Shown here in pieces: positions 8,334 to 17,432 of a stretch of 64,000 nt of DNA. A program made the translations under genes and the position numbers. The notes beneath the pieces are model-generated. The model searched no databases, had not been told where the DNA came from, and saw only the letters and a program-made list of their open reading frames with translations. Positions within the stretch are counted from its first letter, which is position 1. Each line of letters begins with the position of its first letter. Source of the stretch: Chitinophaga sp. MM2321 (GTDB lineage Bacteria > Bacteroidota > Bacteroidia > Chitinophagales > Chitinophagaceae); assembly GCF_964033635.1 (NCBI RefSeq), contig NZ_OZ035533.1, forward strand, positions 372,001-436,000. The letters are read 5' to 3'.

Positions 8334-9412
8334 GGCGTTTTTTGTTTTTTTGATGTGTTAACAGATTTATTCCCTGGCTTATATACTGCTTTAGGTTGTT
8401 GCTTAGGCGGCGCTGCTGCTTTTTCTTTCGTCACGTGTTTTTCTTTTTGCGTTTTAGCCTTTGCTTTTACTGTAGCCACCGGTTTTGCTACCGGTTTCAC
8501 AGCTACCGGTTGCTCCGCTTTCGTTTCGGGCGGTTTTTCCGGGGGGTCCTCGCTGTCTGCAATGGGTGGCTCATCTGCAATGGCCAGTTTCAGGCTGTCG
8601 CGCCGGATCTCTGGTTGCAAAGGAGTTACGCCATCTTTACGCGTGCACACTACTTCGTTTTCAAATGCGATGTTGATGCGCGTGTAATTGTTCCAGCCTA
8701 CTCTATTCAATCCTTCTTTATAAAAAGCCAACAGTTTTGTAAATTTTTTTTCAATATCAGTTCCTTCTCCGAATGCGATCACCTGGTCACCCATTTTAGG
8801 AATAAATTCAAACCTGCGATCACCGGTAATCATCAGCTGTTCTACCTGTGCCATCCAGAAAGGGTTCTTGCCGATGAAAGTTCCCATATCCACTATCTGT
8901 GCAGTTAACAGGCTGTCTGTTTGTTGCAGCTTTTCCGCATCAGTGGGGAAGCTGGTGAAAACAGGCACCCTGGCTGCATAGCGGGACGACACCGGAATGC
9001 GGTCTGCTGTTTCGTCCAGGTAAAAACTATTACCTGAAAAAGTAAACACACGCGCAACAGGTTCCCGTTGCGTCACTTTGACATGCAGGTTTTGCTGATT
9101 GTCAAAATAGATCTCTGCATTCTTTACCCATGGGTCCTGGTCTACAATATTTTCCAGCGCACCGATGTTGATCTCACCAACAGGTTTGCCAACGGGATTC
9201 AGTTTTTTATCTTTCGTAATCAGTGATTTAATATCATTCGCTTCAATAAAAAAATTATCATCCTTTCCATCAAATTTTACCTGGATACTTTTGCATTTGC
9301 CTGCATCTTTATCCTGGATAGCCGCTGCCAGCAATACCACAAAGCCTGTCATAACCAATCCCCACAACAGGACGGTAGCAAGCTTTTTTAATATGGTGCT
9401 GGTTTTAGACAT
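8330..9412 (-). CDS. ftsQ: Cell division protein FtsQ
   Basis: Bitopic inner-membrane protein of the divisome. Short cytoplasmic N-terminus, one membrane helix (about 11-31), a POTRA-like region (about 40-115, with WVKNAEIYFDNQQNLHVKVTQREPVARV) and the FtsQ domain to about 262. A Lys/Ala/Pro-rich, low-complexity tail of nearly 100 residues follows (VKPVAKPVATVKAKAK and similar), absent from short FtsQ proteins. The placement between murC and ftsA and the POTRA motif make the identity firm; the tail's role is unknown, though its strong positive charge in the periplasm suggests contact with cell wall or membrane. Confidence 0.93.
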   Translation of the reverse strand: MSKTSTILKKLATVLLWGLVMTGFVVLLAAAIQDKDAGKCKSIQVKFDGKDDNFFIEANDIKSLITKDKKLNPVGKPVGEINIGALENIVDQDPWVKNAEIYFDNQQNLHVKVTQREPVARVFTFSGNSFYLDETADRIPVSSRYAARVPVFTSFPTDAEKLQQTDSLLTAQIVDMGTFIGKNPFWMAQVEQLMITGDRRFEFIPKMGDQVIAFGEGTDIEKKFTKLLAFYKEGLNRVGWNNYTRINIAFENEVVCTRKDGVTPLQPEIRRDSLKLAIADEPPIADSEDPPEKPPETKAEQPVAVKPVAKPVATVKAKAKTQKEKHVTKEKAAAPPKQQPKAVYKPGNKSVNTSKKQKTP

Positions 9413-9459
9413 TCTTTTATTTAGTTATTTTTTTATTTTATTGTGTTTTGTTGTTTGTT

Positions 9460-10809
9460 TTATTTAAGTAGATGACTGATCGGTTCTTTTAACTGATCAA
9501 TATCTCCGGCGCCGGCGGTGATAAGTAATGACACATCATTTTTCTTTATCCATTCCAGCACTTCCTCTTTTTGTAAGATCTGTACCGGCACTGTAATCTT
9601 TGCAGCGAGTATTTCGCTGGTTACTCCTTCAATAGGCAGTTCACGTGCCGGGTAGATCGGGAGTAAGATCACTTCATCGGCCAGGGAAAGACTTTCTGCA
9701 AAACCATCTGCCAGATCACGGGTGCGGGTAAATAAATGCGGTTGAAATATTACCGTACATTTTTTACCGGGGAATAATGCTTTTGCGCTGGTGATCAGTG
9801 CACGCAGTTCTTCCGGATGATGCGCGTAGTCGTCTATATATACCTGTTGCTCATTTTTGATGACGTATTCAAACCTCCGTTTGATACCTTTAAAGCTGGC
9901 CATGGCCGCTTTTATCTTATCTGCGCCTATTCCCAGCAGGTGTGCTACCGTGATGGCAGCTACTGCATTCTCCACATTGTGCATGCCGCCGAGGTGCATT
10001 TGAATGTTATCGATCATCCAATCCTGCTGCATCACATCAAACTCATATCCACCGTTTATCATGCGTATGTTGGCTGCATATGCATTGGCAACATCGTTCT
10101 GTATACTATACAACAATTTATTTGTTGCATTCAGCTCATTATTGCGATGTAGGCCGAACCTGGCAATCAGCGTGCCATTAGGTTTGATATTGTGTGTATA
10201 TTCAATAAAAGCATCTTCCATAGCCGTTGCTGTACCATAAATATCCAGGTGGTCTGCATCCATGGCAGTCAACACCGCTATATCCGGACTTAATTTCAGA
10301 AAAGAACGGTCGTATTCATCTGCTTCAATCACTGCTACCGCTTTTTCACTACTCCAGAAATTCTTGTTGTAGTTCACGCTGATCCCGCCCAGGAAAGCAT
10401 TACAGCCATATCCACTGTCGGTGAGCAGGTGTGCTATCATGGTGGAAACGGTTGTTTTACCGTGGGTGCCTGCTACCGTAATGGCAAACATGGACCGGGT
10501 AATTTCCTGCAATACGTCGCTGCGTTTTACCACTTCAAAGTTATGACCACGGTACCATTGCAGTTCTGTATGTGTGGTCGGGATAGCCGGCGTATATACG
10601 ACCAGGTTAGTTGCCTGATCTAATATATTGATGTCGTCTGTATAATGGATCTGCATACCTTCCGCTTCCAGTTGCCTGGTGAGTGGGGTGGAAGTACGGT
10701 CATAACCGCTTACCTGCACGCCCTTTTCGTTGAAAAAGCGTGCAATGGCGCTCATGCCAATACCACCGATGCCGATGAAATAAACCCGTTGTATGTTGTT
10801 CAAATCCAT
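9460..10809 (-). CDS. murC: UDP-N-acetylmuramate--L-alanine ligase MurC
   Basis: Cytoplasmic Mur ligase that adds L-Ala to UDP-MurNAc. N-terminal Rossmann motif GIGGIGMSAIARF, ATP-binding P-loop AGTHGKTTVSTMIAHLL (about 115), central-domain EADEYDRSFL, and the C-terminal domain with IDDYAHHPEEL and FQPHLFTRTRDL, which are MurC-specific. 449 residues, usual length. It lies between murG and ftsQ, 38 and 47 nt from its neighbours. Confidence 0.97.
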   Translation of the reverse strand: MDLNNIQRVYFIGIGGIGMSAIARFFNEKGVQVSGYDRTSTPLTRQLEAEGMQIHYTDDINILDQATNLVVYTPAIPTTHTELQWYRGHNFEVVKRSDVLQEITRSMFAITVAGTHGKTTVSTMIAHLLTDSGYGCNAFLGGISVNYNKNFWSSEKAVAVIEADEYDRSFLKLSPDIAVLTAMDADHLDIYGTATAMEDAFIEYTHNIKPNGTLIARFGLHRNNELNATNKLLYSIQNDVANAYAANIRMINGGYEFDVMQQDWMIDNIQMHLGGMHNVENAVAAITVAHLLGIGADKIKAAMASFKGIKRRFEYVIKNEQQVYIDDYAHHPEELRALITSAKALFPGKKCTVIFQPHLFTRTRDLADGFAESLSLADEVILLPIYPARELPIEGVTSEILAAKITVPVQILQKEEVLEWIKKNDVSLLITAGAGDIDQLKEPISHLLK

Positions 10810-10847
10810 ATATCTATCTACAATAACTTCTTCTCAATATGCCTGTT

Positions 10848-11939
10848 TCAAAAAATGCTGATCACTTCTTTCGCGATCATCATGTCTGCGTTTGGATTCC
10901 CCAAACTGCCGATATGTTGCTCCAATTGTTCCATCAGCGCCCTGTTTTGTAACAGGTTAAATAATACGTTGCCCAGTTGCGTCCTTACTTCTTCATCCTT
11001 AATGATGAGTCCTGCTTTTTTATTTACCAGGTTCATCGCGTTGGAAGTTTGATGATCTTCTGCCGCAAAAGGGTAGGGCACAAAGATCACCGGCTTTTTC
11101 ACTACGCATAATTCTGCGATGGCCAGCGCGCCTGCGCGCGACAGCACTACATCAGCAGCTTTGTAGGCAAAGTCCATGACATTAATAAATTCATGCACCT
11201 TTATATTTGCCGCAAAAGGCGCTGCTGCTGCTTTTGCCGTTTCGTAATATGGTTTGCCTGTTTGCCAGATCAGTTGCAGATCTTTCTGCACAATTGTTTC
11301 CAGCAAAGGTTGTAATGCTTCGTTGATCGATTTCGCACCGAGGCTTCCGCCTACGGCGAATATTGTTTTCTTTGTATGGCTTAGTCCAAAATGTTGCAGG
11401 GCATCTTCCCGGCTCACGGCAGACTGTGTGATGTTGTTCCTCACCGGGTTGCCGGTGAACACCAGTTTGCCGGCAGGAAAAAACTTATCCATACCATCAT
11501 ATGCCACGCAGATCTTTTTTGCTTTCTTACCCAGTATCTTATTGGTTTTACCGGCAAAAGAGTTCTGTTCCTGTATCAATGTCGGGATACCATTCCGTTG
11601 TGCTTTTCTCAACATAGGAAAGCTGGCGTAGCCACCTACACCTACTACAGCATCCGGCCGGAAGCTTTCCAGTATTGCTTTTGCCTGTCTCAGGCTTTTC
11701 CAGATTTTGAAAGGCAGCAGTATATTTTTGAAGATATTACTGCGATTGAAGCCGGCTATTTCCAGTCCTTTGATAGGATAACCCGCTTGTGGCACTTTCT
11801 CCATTTCCATTTTACCGAGGGCACCTACAAAGAGAATTTCTATATCCGGTTCAATTTTTTTCAACGCATTAGCAATAGCTATCGCAGGGAAGATATGTCC
11901 TCCTGTGCCGCCACCTGCTATTATCACTTTGCGTTGCAT
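10848..11939 (-). CDS. murG: UDP-GlcNAc transferase MurG
   Basis: Peripheral inner-membrane GT-B glycosyltransferase that adds GlcNAc to lipid I, giving lipid II. N-terminal GGGTGGHIFPAIAIAN loop, GVGGYASFP (second glycine loop), and in the C-terminal domain VGGSLGAKSINEAL, SRAGALAIAEL and PYPFAAEDHQTSNAMNL, which bind UDP-GlcNAc. 363 residues, standard. Lies between ftsW and murC. Confidence 0.97.
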   Translation of the reverse strand: MQRKVIIAGGGTGGHIFPAIAIANALKKIEPDIEILFVGALGKMEMEKVPQAGYPIKGLEIAGFNRSNIFKNILLPFKIWKSLRQAKAILESFRPDAVVGVGGYASFPMLRKAQRNGIPTLIQEQNSFAGKTNKILGKKAKKICVAYDGMDKFFPAGKLVFTGNPVRNNITQSAVSREDALQHFGLSHTKKTIFAVGGSLGAKSINEALQPLLETIVQKDLQLIWQTGKPYYETAKAAAAPFAANIKVHEFINVMDFAYKAADVVLSRAGALAIAELCVVKKPVIFVPYPFAAEDHQTSNAMNLVNKKAGLIIKDEEVRTQLGNVLFNLLQNRALMEQLEQHIGSLGNPNADMMIAKEVISIF

Positions 11940-11975
11940 GTTGTACCTGTTGTTATTGATTATTATAAATACGTA

Positions 11976-13172
11976 TTAAGCGACTGCAGCGTTTTCTGTC
12001 TGCGCAATTACTTTTTCCAAACGTTCTTTTTCTGCCTGTTTACCTTCCATCTCTTCCACATTACGTGCTACACTGAGGATGATACCGATGGCCATACTGG
12101 TAAATAATACAGAAGAGCCACCCATACTTACCAGTGGAAGGGTAACTCCTGTAACCGGGAACAGTTGTACGTTTACCGCCATATTGGTTAACGCCTGTAT
12201 CACCAGTGTTACACTTAATCCTACTGCCAGGAATGCACCAAAAGCATAAGGACATTTTCTATAGATCCTGATACTCCGCAGCAGCAACAGCATATAGGCG
12301 GCCAGGATCAGGAATGCGCCAAACATGCCATACTCTTCAATGATTGTTGCGTAGATATAATCAGAGTAGGCGTGTGGCAAAAAGTTGCGTTGCGTACTGT
12401 TACCGGGGCCTTTACCCAGCACACCACCACCGGCAATCGCGATGTTGGCCTGTTGTACCTGGTAGGGCATCTCACTGTGTTCATTATTTACAAAGTTGTC
12501 GATACGTTTTTCCCATGTTTTGGTACGCATCTCCATGCCTGTCATTTTTGCTACAAAGAACATGAGCACTATCAGTACCATTCCTGCTGCAACCATGGAA
12601 GCGAGGAACCTTACGGGTACCCTGCCGATGAAACACAGCAACATACAGCTGGCGCCCAGCAGTAATGCGGTACTCATATTGGCGGGCATGATCAGTACAC
12701 AGATGATACCTACCGGAATAATGATCGGTAGGAATCCTTTTCTAAAATCGTTGATCACGTGTTGTTTTTTTGACAACTGCCTGCTTACATACATGAATAA
12801 GGCCAGTTTGGCCACATCCGATGTTTGGAAGGTAAGGTTGATGATCGGTAGCCTGATCCATCTGCTGGCTTCATTGATATTCGAACCGAATGCCAGTGTA
12901 TATATCAGCAGCGGTATGGATACCAGGAAGCCTATCTGTGCCACACGGGCGTAAATGGTATAATTTACGCGGTGTGCAAAGTAGATGATCAGCAAACCCA
13001 TTACCAGTACCGTGAGCTGTTTCAGCAGATAATATTCTGTGTGGCCACCACGTTCGCGGTAGGCCAGTGAACCGGTGGCGCTATATACAGCCAGCAAGCT
13101 AACCAGCGATAGAAAAAATACTATCGTCCAGATAACTTTATCGCCTTTTGTCCTATAGAGCAATGAGTTCAT
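11976..13172 (-). CDS. ftsW: Septal peptidoglycan polymerase FtsW (SEDS)
   Basis: SEDS-family glycosyltransferase that polymerises lipid II with its partner PBP. About ten membrane helices; signature stretches include WIRLPIINLTFQTSDVAKLAL, KGPGNSTQRNFLPHAYSDYIYATIIEEYG (read in two pieces) and the late loop FPVTGVTLPLVSMGGSS. 398 residues. It could formally be RodA, but its position between murD and murG within the dcw cluster indicates FtsW. The C-terminal tail is acidic and basic mixed, cytoplasmic. Confidence 0.95.
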   Translation of the reverse strand: MNSLLYRTKGDKVIWTIVFFLSLVSLLAVYSATGSLAYRERGGHTEYYLLKQLTVLVMGLLIIYFAHRVNYTIYARVAQIGFLVSIPLLIYTLAFGSNINEASRWIRLPIINLTFQTSDVAKLALFMYVSRQLSKKQHVINDFRKGFLPIIIPVGIICVLIMPANMSTALLLGASCMLLCFIGRVPVRFLASMVAAGMVLIVLMFFVAKMTGMEMRTKTWEKRIDNFVNNEHSEMPYQVQQANIAIAGGGVLGKGPGNSTQRNFLPHAYSDYIYATIIEEYGMFGAFLILAAYMLLLLRSIRIYRKCPYAFGAFLAVGLSVTLVIQALTNMAVNVQLFPVTGVTLPLVSMGGSSVLFTSMAIGIILSVARNVEEMEGKQAEKERLEKVIAQTENAAVA

Positions 13173-13250
13173 TTATTTGTTTTTAGTCTTCAGCTAATGG
13201 CTGTCAACTTTTCGTTTATTCTTACCCGTTATTCAACCTGTTACCTTTTA

Positions 13251-14591
13251 CTACAATGCTATCACTGCTTCTTTGAACTTGCGTCCCCTGTCTTCATAAT
13301 TTTTAAACAGGTCGAAGCTGGCACAAGCCGGTGAAAGCATCACGATATCACCTTTGGTAGCCTGTTCGAAAGCGGCCTTTACGGCTTCTTCCATGCTACT
13401 GGTGTTGATCATGACAGGCGTATCTTTCGATAACGCTGCTGCTATCGGTGTGTTATCTATGCCCAGGCAAATAATGGCTTTTACTTTTTCCTTCACCAGA
13501 TCACGGATAGCATTGTAGTCATTGCCTTTGTCTACACCGCCCATGATCAGTACGATCGGCTTGTCGAAACTTTCGAGGGCGAACCATACGGAATTAACAT
13601 TGGTGGCTTTGCTGTCGTTGATAAAATCAACGCCTTTCACGGTAGCCACATATTCCATCCGGTGCTCGAGGCTTTTGAATGACGTAAGGCTCTCTCGGAT
13701 CTTTTCTTTTCGTATATCCATGGTTCTGCCTGCAATTCCTGCTGCCATCGAATTATATAAATTGTGTTTGCCTTTTAATGACAGATCATACATGGACATG
13801 ATTACCGGTTCTCCATCGACCTCGATGTGCACCTGGTCGTTGGCAATAAAGCCGCCTTCTTTCAGTGGTTTCATGATGGTAAAAGGTATTAATGTTGAAT
13901 AAATGGGTTGCTGCGCTAAATGCTGCATGATCTCATGGTCGTCCATGCAATAGATGAAGTAATCCTCCTTCGTCTGGTTCATGGCGATTCTGAATTTGGC
14001 CGCTGCATAGTTTTCCATTTTGTACTCGTAGCGGTCCAGATGATCAGGCGTAATGTTCAGCAGGATGGCCACATTGGGTTTAAACTCCTTTATGTCATCC
14101 AGCTGGAAGCTGCTGATTTCAATCACATAATACTCCGCTGGTGCGGTCGCCACCTGCCTGGCATAGCTTACACCAATATTGCCAACCATGGCCACATCGA
14201 GTCCTGCAGACTTAAAGATGTGGTAGGTGAGGGCCGTAGTAGTGCTTTTGCCGTTGCTGCCGGTGATGGCAATAATCTTTTTACCTGTCGAGAAACGGTA
14301 GGCCAACTCTATCTCGGAAATCACGGGTACACCTTTTTCGCGTACCTTTTTCATCAGTTCCGATTTTTCGGGGATGCCGGGGCTTTTTACTATTTCGTCT
14401 GCCCCCAGGATCACATCCCAGGAATGATGTCCTTCTTCAAAAGAGATGTGGTTTACCGCCAGTTCCTGTTTATAGTTATCTTTTATAATGCTGCCATCGG
14501 ATACGAACACATCATACCCCTGCTGTTTTCCCAGCAAGGCCGCGCCTATTCCACTTTCACCGGCTCCTAATATGATGAGTTTGTGTTTCAT
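13251..14591 (-). CDS. murD: UDP-MurNAc-L-alanine--D-glutamate ligase MurD
   Basis: Mur ligase that adds D-Glu. Rossmann start LGAGESGIGAALLGKQQG, P-loop ITGSNGKSTTTALTYHI (about 110-126), ISSFQLDDIKEFKPNVAILLNITPDHLDRY in the central domain, HRMEYV and FINDSKATNVNSVW, and C-terminal SPACASFDLFKNYEDRG, a MurD hallmark. 446 residues. Next to mraY with a 28-nt gap. Confidence 0.97.
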   Translation of the reverse strand: MKHKLIILGAGESGIGAALLGKQQGYDVFVSDGSIIKDNYKQELAVNHISFEEGHHSWDVILGADEIVKSPGIPEKSELMKKVREKGVPVISEIELAYRFSTGKKIIAITGSNGKSTTTALTYHIFKSAGLDVAMVGNIGVSYARQVATAPAEYYVIEISSFQLDDIKEFKPNVAILLNITPDHLDRYEYKMENYAAAKFRIAMNQTKEDYFIYCMDDHEIMQHLAQQPIYSTLIPFTIMKPLKEGGFIANDQVHIEVDGEPVIMSMYDLSLKGKHNLYNSMAAGIAGRTMDIRKEKIRESLTSFKSLEHRMEYVATVKGVDFINDSKATNVNSVWFALESFDKPIVLIMGGVDKGNDYNAIRDLVKEKVKAIICLGIDNTPIAAALSKDTPVMINTSSMEEAVKAAFEQATKGDIVMLSPACASFDLFKNYEDRGRKFKEAVIAL

Positions 14592-14619
14592 TTTTTTTCT
14601 TCGTTATGAATATTTGTGA

Positions 14620-15879
14620 TTATCTCATTTTAAATGTTGCAATAGCAAATACCACGCACATCACGGTCACGATCCAGAAGCGTACGGATATTTTACTTTC
14701 ATGATAGCCAATCTTCTGATAGTGGTGATGCAGCGGCGACATTTTCAGTATACGTCTGCCTTCACCATATTTCTTCTTTGTGTATTTAAAGTAAGACACC
14801 TGCAACATCACAGACAACAGTTCCACCAGGAATACGCCGCAGAAAATCGGGATCAGCAATTCCTTCCGCACAATGAAGGCCAGTGCAGCAATGATGCCTC
14901 CCAGTGCCAGGCTGCCGGTATCTCCCATGAACACCTGCGCCGGATAAGCATTGTACCAGAGGAAACCTACACAGGCACCTACGAAAGCCGCAATGAAAAT
15001 AGACAGCTCTCCCAGGTTAGGGATGTACATGATGTTCAGGTATTCTGCAAACTGGATGTTGCCCGATACATAAGCAAAAATGCCGAGACATACTCCGATT
15101 ATGCCCGACACTCCTGTTGCCAGGCCATCCAATCCATCCGTTATATTTGCGCCGTTGGATACGGCGGTGATGATAAAGATGACGATCAGTATATAGATGA
15201 CGAACGTATATTTTTCTGCGCCGGGTATCCAGGAGATCAGTTTGGAATAATTGAACTCATGATTTTTTACAAAAGGAATAGTGGTGATGGGCGTTTTCAC
15301 ATCCACAAACCGGTGTCCGTCTTTAGTAACGCGTTCCGGATGATTGGTCATCTGTCTTTCGTAGGGGGCCAGTTTCTTGGCGCCAATTACCTCGCGGGAT
15401 ACTACCACATCGGTATTGAAATAGAGGGTAGATCCTACGATCAAACCAAGACCAACCTGTCCCAGTATTTTGAACCTGCCGGCCAATCCTTCTTTATTCT
15501 TTTTAAATACTTTGATATAATCGTCCAGGAATCCGATCAGCCCCAGCCAAACGGTACATAATAAAACCAGCCAGATATATACATTGGCGATCTGCGCAAA
15601 AAGTAAAGTAGGGATGATGATAGCAGCGAGTATAATAAGCCCCCCCATAGTAGGTGTGCCCTTCTTGGTGTTTTCACCCTGAAGGCCCAGCTCACGGATC
15701 GTTTCACCGATCTGTTTGCGTTGCAGGAGTTTTATAATACGTTTACCCAATAACAAGGAGATAACCAGCGAGAGCAGGAGTGCCATCGTTACGCGGAAGG
15801 TGATAAACTGAAACATTCCACCACCAACGATGCTGTAGTTAAATTCTGTTTTCAGGTAATTTAAAAAATAATATAACAT
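14620..15879 (-). CDS. mraY: Phospho-MurNAc-pentapeptide transferase MraY
   Basis: Integral membrane enzyme that makes lipid I from UDP-MurNAc-pentapeptide and undecaprenyl phosphate. About ten membrane helices; [13 protein letters not shown], the first aspartates in [30 protein letters not shown], and the [12 protein letters not shown] and PLHHHYQK motifs of the active site are all present. 419 residues, about 60 more than the E. coli protein: the extra part is a loop of about 60 residues after [12 protein letters not shown] carrying [12 protein letters not shown], typical of Bacteroidota MraY. Confidence 0.97.
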   Translation of the reverse strand: MLYYFLNYLKTEFNYSIVGGGMFQFITFRVTMALLLSLVISLLLGKRIIKLLQRKQIGETIRELGLQGENTKKGTPTMGGLIILAAIIIPTLLFAQIANVYIWLVLLCTVWLGLIGFLDDYIKVFKKNKEGLAGRFKILGQVGLGLIVGSTLYFNTDVVVSREVIGAKKLAPYERQMTNHPERVTKDGHRFVDVKTPITTIPFVKNHEFNYSKLISWIPGAEKYTFVIYILIVIFIITAVSNGANITDGLDGLATGVSGIIGVCLGIFAYVSGNIQFAEYLNIMYIPNLGELSIFIAAFVGACVGFLWYNAYPAQVFMGDTGSLALGGIIAALAFIVRKELLIPIFCGVFLVELLSVMLQVSYFKYTKKKYGEGRRILKMSPLHHHYQKIGYHESKISVRFWIVTVMCVVFAIATFKMR

Positions 15880-15965
15880 ACGTTTTAGTCGAAGCTGTCC
15901 GGCCCGCCATATGCGGATCGTAGCTGTTAAGTCATTGAGTTATTAAGTATCAGTTCTTCGAAAAA

Positions 15966-17432
15966 TTATTTATCCATCATCTTCATCATCTCCAGCAGCA
16001 CCTGTTTATCGTCGAAGGGATGTTTCACCCCATTTATATCCTGGTATTTTTCGTGGCCTTTTCCTGCCACGAGGATGATATCTTCTTTGCCGGCGAGGGT
16101 GACTGCGGTTTTAATCGCTTCTTTCCTATCGGTAATGGATATCACTTTCTTTTTAAGGTGAACGGGAACGCCTGCTTCCATTTCATGAATGATCGCCGCC
16201 GGGTCTTCTGAGCGGGGATTATCGGAAGTCAGGATTACACGGTCACTATTTTCTGCGGCTACATCCGCCATTACAGGGCGTTTCGCTGTATCTCTGTCGC
16301 CACCGCAGCCCACTACGGTGATCACCTTTTCGTATCCTTTGCGCAGGTTTTTAATCGTAGCCAGTACATTTTTTAATGCATCCGGCGTATGTGCGTAGTC
16401 CACGATAGCGATAATCTGCTCCTGGTCTGAAACGATGTAATCAAACCTGCCTTCAGCGCCTTGTATGTCACTGAGCGCCTGCAATACTTTCGCTTTTTCT
16501 TTGCCCAGCAATATGGCGGCGCCATAAACAGCCAGCAGGTTGTAGGCATTAAACTCACCTATCAGGCGGAAGTGTACTTCTACATCGCCTATCTGCATTA
16601 CCAGACCGGTAAGATTATTTTCCAGGATCTTACCCTTGAAATCGGCCAGGGTGCGGAGGCTATAGGTGGCTTTCTTCGCTTTGGTATTTTGCAGCATCAC
16701 GTTACCACGTTTATCATCGAGGTTGGTGAGGGCAAATGCCGGTGCTGTCAGGTTATCAAAAAATGATTTCTTCACCCGGATATATTCATCAAATGTTTTG
16801 TGATAATCCAGGTGATCGTGTGTGATATTACTGAAGATGCCTCCCGCGAATTTTAAACCTGCAATACGTTGCTGGTGGATAGCATGGGAGCTAACCTCCA
16901 TAAATGCATAGAGGCAACCTTCGTCTACCATTTTTGCCAGCAGGGCATTCAGGTTGATAGGGTCCGGTGTTGTATGCGTGGCCGGTATAACGTTGTCGCC
17001 TATCTGGTTTTGTACGGTAGATAATAATCCACATTGATAACCGAGCCTGGTAAATAAACGGAACAGCAGGGTAGCAATGGTGGTTTTACCATTGGTGCCG
17101 GTAACCCCTACCAGTTGCATTTTATGCGAAGGGTTATCATAATAGTTACCTGCCATAATACCGCTGGCATTGGCGCTGTTATCTACCTGGATATAGCATA
17201 CCTCATCTGATAACTGTGCCGGTAATGTTTCGCATATGATCGCCGCAGCGCCTTGTGCTACCGCTTTTTCTATGTACAGGTGGCCATCCACATGTACGCC
17301 TTTCACCGCAATGAAAGCATCTCCGGATCCTACGGACCTGGAATCAATGCTCAATGCGTTTACGGTAATGCTTGTATTACCATGAACAGCTATGATGCTT
17401 ACATTATACAATATGTCACGCAGCGTCTTCAT
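15966..17432 (-). CDS. murE: UDP-MurNAc-tripeptide ligase MurE (meso-DAP type)
   Basis: Adds the third amino acid of the stem peptide. P-loop GVTGTNGKTTIATLLF (about 109), HTTPDPINLN, EVSSHAIHQQRI, and the C-terminal substrate motif DNPRSEDP, which in this family selects meso-diaminopimelate rather than lysine. 488 residues. The ATG abuts the ftsI stop with no spacer (17432/17433), so translation is probably coupled. The next ligase, MurF, is not in this cluster. Confidence 0.97.
   Translation of the reverse strand: MKTLRDILYNVSIIAVHGNTSITVNALSIDSRSVGSGDAFIAVKGVHVDGHLYIEKAVAQGAAAIICETLPAQLSDEVCYIQVDNSANASGIMAGNYYDNPSHKMQLVGVTGTNGKTTIATLLFRLFTRLGYQCGLLSTVQNQIGDNVIPATHTTPDPINLNALLAKMVDEGCLYAFMEVSSHAIHQQRIAGLKFAGGIFSNITHDHLDYHKTFDEYIRVKKSFFDNLTAPAFALTNLDDKRGNVMLQNTKAKKATYSLRTLADFKGKILENNLTGLVMQIGDVEVHFRLIGEFNAYNLLAVYGAAILLGKEKAKVLQALSDIQGAEGRFDYIVSDQEQIIAIVDYAHTPDALKNVLATIKNLRKGYEKVITVVGCGGDRDTAKRPVMADVAAENSDRVILTSDNPRSEDPAAIIHEMEAGVPVHLKKKVISITDRKEAIKTAVTLAGKEDIILVAGKGHEKYQDINGVKHPFDDKQVLLEMMKMMDK

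Noticed and set aside
8061..8687. 208-codon plus-strand open frame opposite ftsA/ftsQ
   Set aside because: Shadow of the real genes; crosses their junction and shows biased low-complexity Phe/Ser content.
11391..12107. 238-codon plus-strand open frame opposite murG and ftsW
   Set aside because: Antisense to two well-supported genes, composition rich in Cys, Phe and His, no domain.
14701..15561. 286-codon plus-strand open frame opposite mraY
   Set aside because: Lies wholly within mraY, which has all active-site motifs; the antisense product has no recognisable features.
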